Positions 36,346 to 45,239 of a DNA stretch of 64,000 bases are shown here, piece after piece. Location: NCBI GenBank assembly GCA_003220535.1, contig QHSU01000063.1:119244-183243 (forward strand). The letters are read 5' to 3'. Under the pieces are notes generated by a model, which worked only from the letters and a program-made list of their open reading frames with translations, did not search any database and was not told where the DNA came from. The position numbers and the translations under genes are program-made. Numbering within the stretch: the first letter of the stretch is position 1; every line of letters begins with the position of its first letter. Source of the DNA: Candidatus Rokuibacteriota bacterium. Its GTDB lineage: Bacteria; Methylomirabilota; Methylomirabilia; Rokubacteriales; CSP1-6.

Positions 36346-37347
36346 TCAATCCCTCCGCTGGAACCGCGCGGCCAGCTTCCCCGCGGTCCCGACGATCCCG
36401 GTGGGCAGCGAGAGCACGAGCGCCACCAGCACGGCGCCGAGCAGCAGCTGCCAGTAGACCGTGTAGCCCACCGCGTACGTCTTGAGGTAGTTGAACACGA
36501 TCGCGCCGACGATGGGTCCCGCGAACGAGCGGAAGCCGCCGAGCACCGACATGAAGACGATCTCGCCCGAGAAGGTCCAGTGCATGATGTCGGGGGTCGT
36601 GAGCCCGTTCAGCGGAACCCAGAGCGCCCCGGCGAGCCCGGTGAAGACGCCCGAGACCATGAACGCCACCCAGCGGTAACGCCAGATCCGGACGCCCACG
36701 AACTCCGCGCGCGTTTCGTTGTCGCGGATAGCCTGGAGCGCCATGCCGAAGGGCGAGTTCACGATCACCCACATCAGCGCGACGCACAGGCAGAACATGA
36801 TGAGCACGTAGTAGTAGTACGCGTGCGACATGAACGCGGTCTTGTCCCCCGCGCCCGTCACCAGGCCGCCGAAGAGCGACGGGGTCGGGACCCGCAGTCC
36901 GTCGGTCCCGCCCGTCACCCAGAAGAACTTGAAGGCGAGCGACCAGAGTACTTGCGAGAGCGCCAGCGTCAGGATGCCGAAGAAGATCCGCGTATAACGG
37001 ACGCAGACCACGCCGAAGAGCGCGGTGATCAGCACCGAGGCGGCGACCGCGCCGACGAGGAAGAGCTCCATCGAGGTGACCTTCAGGTACTTGACCATCA
37101 GCGCCACCGCGTAGGCGCCCACGCCGAAGTAGGCCGAGTGGCCGAACGAGAGGAGCCCCGTGTAGCCTAGGAGCAGGTTGAAGCCGAGCGCGCCGATCGC
37201 CATGACGAGCCCGTAGGCCAGGAGAATCGCGCCGTACGGCGGCAGCACCAGGGGGACGAGCGCCAGGAGCACGGCGACCGGCACCGCGACGCGCAGCGGC
37301 CGGGCGCTCGAGCCGGTCTGTCGGAGGGCCAACGCGGGCGCGCTCAT
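36346..37347 (-). CDS. livM: Branched-chain-amino-acid-type ABC transporter permease, LivM-like
   Basis: The product has 333 residues from ATG 37347, which overlaps the LivH stop (ATGA); longer readings run into livH. About nine hydrophobic segments are visible. The LivM hallmarks are LGFNLLLGYTGLLSFGHSAYFGVGAY near the N terminus (LLGYTGLLSFGHSAYFGVGA region), IRDNETRAEFVGVRIWRYR as coupling loop, and SVLGGFRSFAGPIVGA. It is translationally coupled on both sides within the operon. Confidence 0.92.
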   Translation of the reverse strand: MSAPALALRQTGSSARPLRVAVPVAVLLALVPLVLPPYGAILLAYGLVMAIGALGFNLLLGYTGLLSFGHSAYFGVGAYAVALMVKYLKVTSMELFLVGAVAASVLITALFGVVCVRYTRIFFGILTLALSQVLWSLAFKFFWVTGGTDGLRVPTPSLFGGLVTGAGDKTAFMSHAYYYYVLIMFCLCVALMWVIVNSPFGMALQAIRDNETRAEFVGVRIWRYRWVAFMVSGVFTGLAGALWVPLNGLTTPDIMHWTFSGEIVFMSVLGGFRSFAGPIVGAIVFNYLKTYAVGYTVYWQLLLGAVLVALVLSLPTGIVGTAGKLAARFQRRD

Positions 37348-38222
37348 GGGCGTCCGAAGAGGCCGGCGGGCCGCACGAGCAGCACGAGCGCTGCGATGAG
37401 GTAGAGCACCGCCAGCTCGATCTCTGCGAACCACGTGATGCCGGCCTCGCGGACGAAGCCCACGATGAGCGCGCCGACCAGCGCGCCCTCGAGGCTGCCG
37501 AGCCCGCCGATGACGACGACGATGAACGCGAGCACGAGCGCATCCACGCCCATGCCGAGCACCGCCGACTGGCTCGGCACGATGATGGCGCCGCCCAGGC
37601 CCGCCATGAAGCAGCCGAGCGTGAAGGCTTCCACGTAGACGCGGTTGACGTTCACCCCGAGGGCGGAGGCCATCCGCATGTTCTGGGACGTGGCGCGCAG
37701 CACCACGCCGAATTTCGTCCGGTAGATGAACGCCCAGAGGAACACCGCCGCGACGGCGCCCACGCCGATCACGAGGAAGTTGTAGGTGGGGTAGATCGAG
37801 TCGCCGACCGGGAGGCTCCCGAAGCTCTCGAACAGCGTGCTCGCCGAGAGCGGGTACGGACCCCAGATGAAGCGCATGAGGTCTTCGAGGATCATGAGGA
37901 GGCCGAACGTGCAGAGCAGCTGGTACTCCTCGGCGCGCTTGTAGAAGGGCCGCAGGAGCGTCGGCTCCAGGACCGCGCCGAGAATCGCCGCCGCGAGCGC
38001 GCCCGCCGGCAGGAGCACCAGCAGCACGGTCAACGGCGCCCCGGCCGCGGCGGTGCCGATCGCCCAGGCCGTCACGTACGCGCCGAAGGCGTAGAGGTTG
38101 CCGTGCGCGAGGTTCACGATCCGCATGACGCCGTAGATGAGGCTGAGCCCGCCGGCGATCAGAAAGAGGACCGACGCGTACAGGAGCGAGTTGAGGAGGT
38201 GGATGAGGAGGACGTCCATCAC
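37344..38222 (-). CDS. livH: Branched-chain-amino-acid-type ABC transporter permease, LivH-like
   Basis: The product has 292 residues. LIAGGLSLIYGVMRIVNLAH and GNLYAFGAY mark LivH. The coupling loop is LRATSQNMRMASALGVNVNR and the C-terminal half has VVVIGGLGSLEGALVGALIV. GTG 38222 and ATG 38219 are adjacent possible starts. The stop of the unknown gene upstream (TGA at 38221-38219) overlaps both, so LivH synthesis is coupled to that protein. Confidence 0.93.
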   Translation of the reverse strand: MMDVLLIHLLNSLLYASVLFLIAGGLSLIYGVMRIVNLAHGNLYAFGAYVTAWAIGTAAAGAPLTVLLVLLPAGALAAAILGAVLEPTLLRPFYKRAEEYQLLCTFGLLMILEDLMRFIWGPYPLSASTLFESFGSLPVGDSIYPTYNFLVIGVGAVAAVFLWAFIYRTKFGVVLRATSQNMRMASALGVNVNRVYVEAFTLGCFMAGLGGAIIVPSQSAVLGMGVDALVLAFIVVVIGGLGSLEGALVGALIVGFVREAGITWFAEIELAVLYLIAALVLLVRPAGLFGRP

Positions 38223-40462
38223 TCGGCCACGCGGTACGGGATCACCTTCACCTCCGTGTCCATCGAGTTCCCGTTGAGCACCATCGCCAGCAGGACGCGG
38301 TACGCGCCCGGCGGTAGCTTGCCCTTGAGATCCACGATCAGCCGGCCGCCCTGCACCTCGTGCGCCCGGCCCGTCGCGACGACCTCGTCGGCCGCGCTCA
38401 CCACCGTCCAGTGCGCCACCAGCGTATCCCGCGCCTTCTCGCCCGGAGGCGGCAGGCGCATCGGCTCCCGCACGATCTTATACGCCCGCTCGAATTTCGT
38501 GAGCGTTTGTGCCTCGACCTGCAGCTCGAGACGATCCCCTCGCCGCTCGACCCCGGCGACCCACGCCCGGAGGGGGAACGCGTAGCGGTCGAACGAGCCC
38601 ACGACGTTCGGGTACGAGAGGTCACGGAAGACCGCGAGGACGATGGAGTCGCCCGACCACTTCTGCAGGCCGTAGGGGCCACTCGTCACGAGCCAGTGAC
38701 CGTGCTGGCGCCGGAAGCGCCGGAGCGCGGCCCACCGCTGCCGGGCCTGCTCGACGCTCACGAGGCCGCGAAGCGCCTCGGGCACGTACGCCCGGCGCTC
38801 GAAGCCTTCGGCGATCGCGCCGAGCGCGTCGCCGAGCTTCCGGTCCCGCGCCAGGTCGAGCCACGGGACGCCGTGGCGCCGGGCCTCGTCCTCCGAGAAC
38901 GCCGCGAGCCCGCGCGTCACCGCTTCCTCCATCAGGACGAGGAGCTGCCACGGGACCGCGCTCCACGGTGGCGCGATCGCCGGCGCCTCGGCCGGCTCGG
39001 CCGCGTGGCGGAGGTAGACCTCGACCACCGGCGTGTCGAGGAAAACCTGCAGATCGCCGAAGTCCCTGATCTCCGTGTCGACCTTCACCACGCGCACGGC
39101 GGCGAGCCACTCGCGCGGCAACGCGGTCGCGCGCTCCACCTGCCGGTCCTTGGCGCTCCAGCGATGCGCGAAGACGTACGGATAGACGACGTCGGCGACG
39201 CTCATCTTCGTCTCGTCGTGGAATTTCGAGAGCGCGACGCGGTAGGTGACTCGCTGCCGGGCGACCACGCCCGGCGCCACCGGGCGCAGCGCGCCCGTCG
39301 CCGGCTCGGGCACCAGGGCGTCGGGCGGCACCTCGACCGGCCCGGAGACCTCGACGGCGCGCACGCGGTTCGGCAACCAGCCGCCGCCGTACGGCTCCGG
39401 AAGCACCGCCGCGTCGCCGAGCGCCGACCAGAGGAGGCCGCCCGTCTCGTCGCTGAAGCCGCCGATCGGGTTCCACGCCGCCGTGGGGCGCGCCACCGCC
39501 GCGACACGCAGCCAGCCGTTCCACGGGAAGTCCTTCAGCTTCACGGTCCGGAAGAACACGGCGGAGCCGAGACCCTCCTGGCCGTCGTAGCCGACGTTCT
39601 CCACACCCTCCGAGTAGTCGTCGTTGACCGCCTCGCGGCGGAGCGCCACGCCGAGGGGGACGCGCTCGCAGCCACGCGTCAGCAGCGATACCAGGCGACG
39701 CTCGAGGTTGACGCGCTCGGCAGCGCTCGCATAGGCGCCTCGGATCCGGCGGGTGAACGTCTCTTCGATCGCGCCCCGCGCGCCTGCCTCGGTGACGCCG
39801 CGCGCGTACAGGGCGTGGGCCTGGAACCAGCCCTCCTTCAGCCAGGGCGGACCGATCCAGCCGTTGAGCCGCGTGGCCTCCTCGCGGAGGAGCGCGCGCA
39901 GCGAGATTTCCTCGAGCGTCGCATCCCACTCCTTTTCTGCCGTCCGCCACGCAGGACCCGCCGGAGGCGCAGCGAGACCGCTTCGCACGCGGAGCTTGAG
40001 CGCGGGGCCCGCGGCGGCCGTGACGGTCGCGCGTGTCTTCGCCGTCTCGACGAGGTCGCCGTGATGCACGTAGTCGTCGTGCCAGGGCGTGACGGGGTAC
40101 GGGTGAACGACGTACTCCGTCTTCGTCGTGGCGAGCGCCGCTCCGAGCCGCGCTGCAGCGGCGCAGCGATCGCGCGCGTCGGCGAAGGCTCGGCTCGAGG
40201 GGTTGAACGTGAGAACGACGAACCCGCGGAGGGAGTGGACCCAGGCGAGCTTCGCCGCGCCCTTCGGTGCCGACAGCGGGCCCACGTACGCGTGGATCGC
40301 GTTCTTCGCGAAGAGCCGGGGCACCGACGCCGACTCGGCGAACCCCAGCGTGATCTCCTGAGGATAGAAGGACGGGTAGTACGGGATCTCGTGCCCCGCC
40401 TCCCCCCACGCAGCAAAGACAACGACGACCCCCAGGGCAGCGAGGACTCGCAGGGCGCTCAC
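38219..40462 (-). CDS. Unknown 747-residue exported protein inside the Liv operon
   Basis: I do not recognise this protein. From GTG 40462 it begins with a hydrophobic signal-like segment (VLAALGVVVVFAAWGEAG) followed by HEIPYYPSFYPQEITLGF. The frame is open further upstream, but only through the inverted repeat, so the shorter start is preferred. No other strong membrane segment is visible, so it should be periplasmic or anchored. The body is rich in Trp, Arg and Pro: VVHPYPVTPWHDDYVHHGD, GYDGQEGLGSAVFFRTVKL, FLDTPVVEVYLRHAAEPAE, WLVTSGPYGLQKWSGDSIV. The last 100 residues (VAHWTVVSAADEVVATGR, LPPGAYRVLLAMVLNGNSMD) look like an Ig/FN3-type strand domain. Its stop overlaps the LivH start, so it is produced in step with the permease. 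An auxiliary receptor or processing factor is possible. Confidence 0.8.
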   Translation of the reverse strand: MSALRVLAALGVVVVFAAWGEAGHEIPYYPSFYPQEITLGFAESASVPRLFAKNAIHAYVGPLSAPKGAAKLAWVHSLRGFVVLTFNPSSRAFADARDRCAAAARLGAALATTKTEYVVHPYPVTPWHDDYVHHGDLVETAKTRATVTAAAGPALKLRVRSGLAAPPAGPAWRTAEKEWDATLEEISLRALLREEATRLNGWIGPPWLKEGWFQAHALYARGVTEAGARGAIEETFTRRIRGAYASAAERVNLERRLVSLLTRGCERVPLGVALRREAVNDDYSEGVENVGYDGQEGLGSAVFFRTVKLKDFPWNGWLRVAAVARPTAAWNPIGGFSDETGGLLWSALGDAAVLPEPYGGGWLPNRVRAVEVSGPVEVPPDALVPEPATGALRPVAPGVVARQRVTYRVALSKFHDETKMSVADVVYPYVFAHRWSAKDRQVERATALPREWLAAVRVVKVDTEIRDFGDLQVFLDTPVVEVYLRHAAEPAEAPAIAPPWSAVPWQLLVLMEEAVTRGLAAFSEDEARRHGVPWLDLARDRKLGDALGAIAEGFERRAYVPEALRGLVSVEQARQRWAALRRFRRQHGHWLVTSGPYGLQKWSGDSIVLAVFRDLSYPNVVGSFDRYAFPLRAWVAGVERRGDRLELQVEAQTLTKFERAYKIVREPMRLPPPGEKARDTLVAHWTVVSAADEVVATGRAHEVQGGRLIVDLKGKLPPGAYRVLLAMVLNGNSMDTEVKVIPYRVAE

Positions 40463-40472
40463 GCCAAACAGA

Positions 40473-40623
40473 GGCCGGGGGTGGGGCGTCGCCTGGTGGG
40501 GCGCCCCACCGGGATCCGTGTCGTCAGCGTCGGACTCGCGTGGCGTGCATGATCCCCAAAACCCGGATCGCCGCAGTCGGATCCCGGTGGGCCGCCCCAC
40601 CAGGCGACGCCCTACCCCCGGCC
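40473..40623. repeat. Long inverted repeat between livK and the unknown gene
   Basis: Arms 40473-40518 and 40578-40623 (46 bases each) are complementary with two mismatches, around a 59-base spacer. It starts six bases after the livK stop and ends ten bases before the next gene's start. An RNA hairpin here would let most transcripts end after livK and a minority continue into the transporter genes, a common way to make more binding protein than permease. The arms share no sequence with the repeat at 34703-34879. Confidence 0.75.
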
Positions 40624-40628
40624 GAACG

Positions 40629-41996
40629 CTAAGCCTTAACGACCGGCCACGTCTTGTCGATCCAGGTGTACGTCGAGGTCGGCTCGCCTTTGGGCCATCC
40701 GGGAGGCGCCGTGATATTGCGGATCGGAATCGTGATGATGCGGCTCGGGTCGAGGACCGGAAACGGGTACTCCGGCACGTTCTTGCTGAAGCCAGTCACC
40801 GCGTCCTTGTAGCCCTGGTGGTTGTCGGGGCGGATGTAGACGTAGCCGCCGGGACCCGCCATCATCATGCCTTCGAGCAGCGTGATGATCGCCTCGTCGT
40901 CGGGCCAGCCGCCGGCGACCTTGTTGGCCTTCTCGATGGCCGACTTCAGCATGTACGTCGCCATGTACCCGCCCTCGGCCTGGAAGTTCGGGTACTCGTT
41001 GAAGCGCGCGTGGTACTTCTCGACGAAGGTCTTGTTGAGCGGCCACTTGTCGCCGCCCGGGTACGTGAAGTGGTAGTTCGAGTGCACGCCGGCCAGGACG
41101 CCCTCGGGGTGGTCCTTACCGATCGCGTGCGGCGCGACGCCGAAGGCGATCGTGCTGGCGAACTTCGCCTTCTCGAACATGCCATAGCGCAGCGCTTGCT
41201 TGTACATGGCGACGTAGTCGCCGCCCCACACCGACGACACGATCAGGTCGGGCTTCGACGCGATCGCCTTCGTGATGTGCGAGGCGAAGTCGGTCGTGCC
41301 GAGCTTCGGCCAGCCTTCCGACACCACTTCGGACTGCGGTATCAGCTTCTTCATGACGACCTTGACGTGGTCGAAGGCGTTCCGGCCGTACGAGTAGTCC
41401 GGATGGATGTGCGCGACCCGCTTGGTCTTGGGCCAGGTCTGGGCGATGCCGAGCGCGCAGGTCACGCCGTCGGCCGACTGCATGTTGGTGATGCGGAAGA
41501 TGTAGTGCGGGTTCGGCACGGCCTTGTCGAACAGGAAGTCCGTGCAGCCGTCCACGAAGATCGTGAGGAGCTTCAGCTCCTCGGCGACGGGACCCAGCGC
41601 CGGCGTGTTGCCGCTCGAGGTGATGCCGCAGAAGAAGTCGATGTTCTCGGAGAGCTTGAGGCGCCGGAGCTCTTTGACGTTGGCGTCGGTCCCGGCGTTC
41701 TCGTCGGCTTTGAGGATCTCGATCTTCCGCTTGCCGAGGAGGCCGCCGGTTGCGTTGATCTCCTCCGCCGCGAGAAGCTGGCCCTTGTACATCGGTTCGC
41801 CGAGCACAGCCCCTGGCCCGGTGAAGAACGTCATGTGGCCGATCCGGTAGGGCTTGTCGGGGATGTTGCCCTTCGGCTTGTCCTGCGCGTGAGCTACGCC
41901 GACCACCGGCATGGCCGCCCCCGCCGAGGCGAGCGCGGCGCCGACGCTGACGCCCAGAGTGCTGAGAAAATCCCGCCGATTCACTTCACCTGCCAT
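40629..41996 (-). CDS. livK: Branched-chain-amino-acid-type ABC substrate-binding protein, LivK-like
   Basis: The product has 455 residues from ATG 41996, preceded by GGAGGG. A Tat-type leader (EVNRRDFLSTLGVSVGAAL) ends at VAHAQD. The mature protein has the type-I periplasmic binding fold: GHMTFFTGPGAVLGEPMYKG, AAEEINATGGLLGKRKIEIL, then HPDYSYGRNAFDHVKVVM and SNYHFTYPGGDKWPLNK. Many such proteins bind amides, urea or aromatic acids rather than leucine, so the ligand is open. Tat export suggests folding before export. It is the first gene of the operon and is separated from the rest by the inverted repeat. Confidence 0.9.
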   Translation of the reverse strand: MAGEVNRRDFLSTLGVSVGAALASAGAAMPVVGVAHAQDKPKGNIPDKPYRIGHMTFFTGPGAVLGEPMYKGQLLAAEEINATGGLLGKRKIEILKADENAGTDANVKELRRLKLSENIDFFCGITSSGNTPALGPVAEELKLLTIFVDGCTDFLFDKAVPNPHYIFRITNMQSADGVTCALGIAQTWPKTKRVAHIHPDYSYGRNAFDHVKVVMKKLIPQSEVVSEGWPKLGTTDFASHITKAIASKPDLIVSSVWGGDYVAMYKQALRYGMFEKAKFASTIAFGVAPHAIGKDHPEGVLAGVHSNYHFTYPGGDKWPLNKTFVEKYHARFNEYPNFQAEGGYMATYMLKSAIEKANKVAGGWPDDEAIITLLEGMMMAGPGGYVYIRPDNHQGYKDAVTGFSKNVPEYPFPVLDPSRIITIPIRNITAPPGWPKGEPTSTYTWIDKTWPVVKA

Positions 41997-42055
41997 AGTG
42001 GTCCCTCCATTGGGTGGACGTCTCACGAGTGGGTCGCGTTGCCTCACGGTTCGAG

Positions 42056-42084
42056 GCGTAGCATCCCGTGCAAGCGAATGTCAA
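42056..42084 (-). promoter_or_regulatory. livK: Possible livK promoter
   Basis: On the minus strand a perfect TTGACA (42084-42079) lies 83 bases upstream of the livK start. The best -10 at 17-base spacing (CTACGC, 42061-42056) is poor, so a regulator may be needed or the promoter is of another class. Confidence 0.3.
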
Positions 42085-42118
42085 GCAACGCAGGTTCGTG
42101 CCGTCCGGCCTCGTGGCC

Positions 42119-42124
42119 TATAAT
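42119..42124 (+). promoter_or_regulatory. Consensus -10 element of the 42160 gene
   Basis: A perfect TATAAT lies in otherwise GC-rich DNA between two divergent genes. No good -35 is visible (TTCGTG at 18 bases). Transcription would begin near 42131, which rules out the GTG at 42127 as start codon and favours ATG 42160. Confidence 0.55.
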
Positions 42125-42159
42125 CGGTGGCCGGCGGATTCCGTTCCCGGCTCGACGAA

Positions 42160-42825
42160 ATGGTGCGAACTACGCTCCGAGGCATCGGCGCCGCCGTGCG
42201 GGCGCGCCCCTGGACGACGCTGGGGGTCGTCGCCGGGGTCTTCGCGCTCCACGTGGCTCTGCCGCTCCTGGTGTTGGCGGTAACCCGAAAGCCCTGGACC
42301 TATTTCGCCTTCAATCCGTGGCTCGCCCGGCTGCCGGAGTATCTGGCCTCCAGTACGCCGCTCGCGCAGAAGCTCGACTTTCTCTCACGAGTCGCGCTCT
42401 TCTGGTTCACGGCGGACGGTCCTTTCGGGTTCCCGGAGTGGGGCTTTGCCGTCGACACGATGGATCTCGCCCGCTTCCTCGCGATGTCGCTCCTGGTCGG
42501 CACGTACGCGGCGCTCGTCCTCGATCGCCGCCCGCAGGGATGGCTGACCGGCTGGCGGACGACCACGAGCCGTACCGGCGGAATCGTAGGAGCGTTTGCG
42601 GGAGTGCTCGGACTCTCGACTGGCCCGTGCAGCGTGGTGGGCTGCGGTGCGCCGGTGCTCCCCGTCGTCGGCCTCGCCTTCGCCGGGCTGTCGAGCGGCA
42701 CACTGGCGCTGCTCTCCGGCGCGTCGCGCGTCCTGAGCGCCGTCGTGTTCGTCGCGCTCGTCCTCGTCGTCGGCTGGCTCGGCTCGCAGGCGGGCTCGAG
42801 GGCCTCCCTCATCGAACGGCGCTAG
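42160..42825 (+). CDS. Multi-pass membrane protein of unknown function
   Basis: The product has 221 residues from ATG 42160, chosen because a consensus -10 box ends just before the alternative GTG 42127. Hydrophobic segments are visible at LGVVAGVFALHVALPLLVLA, FLAMSLLVGTYAALVLD, GIVGAFAGVLGLS and ALLSGASRVLSAVVFVALVL, with a periplasm-sized loop after the first. The stretch GLSTGPCSVVGCGAPVLPVVG has two Cys in a membrane-edge loop that could bind metal or form a disulfide. No family is recognised. It is a single-gene unit between divergent livK and the convergent AraC-like gene. Confidence 0.6.
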   Translation: MVRTTLRGIGAAVRARPWTTLGVVAGVFALHVALPLLVLAVTRKPWTYFAFNPWLARLPEYLASSTPLAQKLDFLSRVALFWFTADGPFGFPEWGFAVDTMDLARFLAMSLLVGTYAALVLDRRPQGWLTGWRTTTSRTGGIVGAFAGVLGLSTGPCSVVGCGAPVLPVVGLAFAGLSSGTLALLSGASRVLSAVVFVALVLVVGWLGSQAGSRASLIERR

Positions 42826-42831
42826 ATACGC

Positions 42832-43437
42832 TCACAGCGCCTTCACCGGGAGGCAGAGCTCGCACCGGAAGATCCCCGCTTTCGCGTCGACGTCGAGGCC
42901 TCCCCGGTACACCTCGAAGCAGGGCCGGTCGTCGGGCTGGTAGCCGCTGTTCGGCAGCCAGGCGGAGAAGACGCGGTCCCAGGCTGCCTGGATGTCGTGA
43001 GCGGTTCCGGTGAACTCCCAGACCGCATACTTGCCCCCCGGAATCTCCGTCACGTTGACCCATCGGTCGGGCTGAAAATCCTCCGGGACCGCGAGGCAGG
43101 CGTCGTACCGGCACTTCTCGGCCGGCGTGATGGCGGGATCGTCGTGGGCCACGCCCAGCCTGATCGTCGCGTCCTGGTGGAACCCGCGGGCGCGCATCCA
43201 CGTGGCGGCCGAGGCGAAGCCGTGATCCAGCGCCACCTCGAGCACGCTCAGATCGCTGGCGGCGAGCAGGACGCCGGCGGACCGCTCGAGCCTGAGCCGC
43301 TGGATGAACGCGAACAGCGTCTCGCCGGTGACCGCTCGGAACACTCGGTGGAAGTGGAACGGCGAGAACGCCGCCACCCGAGCCAGGGCCACCAGCAAGA
43401 GCTCCTCGGCGAGATGCGCGTGGATATGATCGACCAC
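42832..43437 (-). pseudogene. AraC-type regulator with GyrI-like domain, internally deleted
   Basis: The frame starts with the first AraC helix-turn-helix (LLLVALARVAAFSPFHFHRVF, GETLFAFIQRLRLERSAGVL) and the beginning of the second (LEVALDHGFASAATW). It then jumps without a frame change to the second half of a GyrI-like effector domain (RLGVAHDDPAITPAEKCRYD, ending CELCLPVKAL). Relatives have about 70 more residues here, covering the end of the DNA-binding domain and the start of the effector domain. The homology begins near 43464, but the only nearby start is GTG 43437; a GTG at 43659 would overlap the zinc-ribbon gene. The protein is probably non-functional. Confidence 0.6.
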
Positions 43438-43523
43438 GCGGTTGACCCGCCTCTCGTACTCGACGCGCGCGAGAGGGCTCTTCGCAGAGCCCTCCCTCGG
43501 TCTCCCCTCGGGGGCTCCTCGTT

Positions 43524-43688
43524 TCAGGACTTTCGCGACGTCTTCGAAAAGAAGGTCCCCACCAGCGGCCGTAGCTCGAGGTTGCCGCACTCGGGGCAGG
43601 CGGGGTTGCCCGTCTGACGCTCGTGCATCGACAGGGTCAGCGAGACTTCCTTCTGGCACTTGTCACAGAAGAACTCGTAGAGAGGCAT
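43524..43688 (-). CDS. FmdB-type zinc-ribbon protein
   Basis: The product has 54 residues. It starts MPLYEFFCDKCQKEVSL and has a second Cys pair in PACPECGNLEL, giving the CxxC...CxxC zinc ribbon of FmdB-like regulatory proteins. The end (TFFSKTSRKS) is the usual basic/Ser tail. A good ribosome site (GGAGGAGGGCGC) precedes ATG 43688. It follows the aldehyde dehydrogenase gene and is probably co-transcribed with it. Confidence 0.85.
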   Translation of the reverse strand: MPLYEFFCDKCQKEVSLTLSMHERQTGNPACPECGNLELRPLVGTFFSKTSRKS

Positions 43689-43730
43689 ATTGCGCCCTCC
43701 TCCTCTCGACATGACAGGTCGATGTGACAG

Positions 43731-45182
43731 TCAACTCAGGTTGACGACGACGGACTTCACCTCCGTGTATTCTGCGATCCCCTCGTGGCCTCCTTCGCGC
43801 CCGAGGCCGGATTCCTTGAAGCCGCCGAAAGGGATCTCGTGCGTGTACCCGGTAGCGTCGTTGGCGCCGACGAGACCGTACTCGAGCTGCTCGGCCACGC
43901 GGACGAGCCTCGTCATGTCGCGCGTATAGAAGTAGGCGGCCAGCCCGAACCGGGTCGCGTTGGCGCGACGGATCACTTCCTCTTCCGTGTCGAACGTGAG
44001 GATTGGCGCCGCCGGCCCGAAGATCTCTTCCTGCGCGATCGCCATGTCGTCGGTCACGTCGACCAGCACCGCGGGCGCGTAGAAGAATCCGTTCGCGTAC
44101 CGATCGCCGCCCAGGTAGTGACCGCCCACGAGAAGCTTGGCGCCGCGCTTGACGGCGTCCTCGACCAGCGAGTGGACCTTGGCCCGCGTGTCCTCGTTGA
44201 TCAGCGGCCCGATCTGGGCGCCCGGCTCGAAGCCGGAGGCGACCTTGAGCCGCTTGACCGCCTCGAGGAACGCCGGAACGAAGCGGTCGGCGACCCCGCG
44301 CTGGACGTAAATCCGATTGGCGCAGATGCATGACTGTCCGCCCACGCGCAGGAACTTCATCGCCACCGCGCCGTCGAGCGCCGCGTTGAAATCCGCGTCA
44401 TCGAACACGATGAAGGGCGCGTTGCCCCCGAGCTCGAACGAGAGCCGGGTGACCTGCTTGGCCGCGGATTCCATGATCCCCTTGCCCACGTCCGTCGAAC
44501 CGGTGAAGCCGATCTTGCGGATCAGCGGGTGCGTCAGGAGCTCGGCGCCCACGAGCTTGGAGCGGTTGGTCGTGAGCACGTTGAACACACCCGGCGGCAG
44601 CCCGGCGACCTCGGCGATCTTCGCGATGGCGAGCGCGGTCAGCGGCGTGGCCGAGGCCGGCTTGAGCACGACAGTGCAGCCCGCCGCCAGGGCCGGCGCG
44701 ATCTTGCGCGTCACCATCGTCGCCGGGAAGTTCCACGGCGTCACCGCGGCGACGGGCCCGATCGGCTGGCGGAGCACCCAGTAGCGCTTCCCGGGCTGGG
44801 GCGACGGGATCCACTCGCCGGACATCCGGCGCGCCTCCTCGGCGAACCAGCCGAAGTAGCCGAGCGAGAACTGGACTTCCTTCTTCGCTTCTTCGAAGGG
44901 CTTGCCGTTCTCGAGCGTCACCAGCCGCGCCAGCTCGTCCCGCCGCTCCTGCATGAGCTCCTGAATTTTCAGGAGGATGCTGCCGCGATCCTTTGGCGCC
45001 AGCAGGGACCACTCGCGGAAGGCCGCGTGCGCGGCCGCGACCGCCCGCTGGATCTCCGGCCCGGCGCCGTTGGCGACCTTCGCGACGACGCTTCGATCGG
45101 CAGGGTTCGTGACATCGAAGGTGGCTCCGCCCTCGGCGAGAACCCATTCGCCGTTGATGTACATGCGTTCGATGTCTGCCAT
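43731..45182 (-). CDS. NAD(P)-dependent aldehyde dehydrogenase (succinate-semialdehyde type)
   Basis: The product has 483 residues. It shows the ALDH set: TPWNFPATMVTRKIAPALAA, KPASATPLTALAI, GFTGSTDVGKGI, the catalytic Glu in FELGGNAPFIVFDDADF, the catalytic Cys in GGQSCICANR and QEEIFGPAAPI. The order and spacing resemble GabD-type succinate-semialdehyde dehydrogenases. It would oxidise an aldehyde from amine, GABA or amide breakdown, which fits the amidase gene just upstream on the same strand (58-base gap). Upstream GGAGGGATC gives a good ribosome site. Confidence 0.9.
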   Translation of the reverse strand: MADIERMYINGEWVLAEGGATFDVTNPADRSVVAKVANGAGPEIQRAVAAAHAAFREWSLLAPKDRGSILLKIQELMQERRDELARLVTLENGKPFEEAKKEVQFSLGYFGWFAEEARRMSGEWIPSPQPGKRYWVLRQPIGPVAAVTPWNFPATMVTRKIAPALAAGCTVVLKPASATPLTALAIAKIAEVAGLPPGVFNVLTTNRSKLVGAELLTHPLIRKIGFTGSTDVGKGIMESAAKQVTRLSFELGGNAPFIVFDDADFNAALDGAVAMKFLRVGGQSCICANRIYVQRGVADRFVPAFLEAVKRLKVASGFEPGAQIGPLINEDTRAKVHSLVEDAVKRGAKLLVGGHYLGGDRYANGFFYAPAVLVDVTDDMAIAQEEIFGPAAPILTFDTEEEVIRRANATRFGLAAYFYTRDMTRLVRVAEQLEYGLVGANDATGYTHEIPFGGFKESGLGREGGHEGIAEYTEVKSVVVNLS

Positions 45183-45239
45183 GCGATCCCTCCGCGAGGT
45201 GGGTTGGGCGTTCGTCGCCCGACGTTGCGAGGCGAGAGC

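Noticed and set aside
38360..40552. Long open frame antisense to the unknown Liv-operon protein
   Set aside because: It is Arg/Glu/Val-rich with no start signal. The sense frame has a signal peptide and operon overlap, so the sense frame was chosen.
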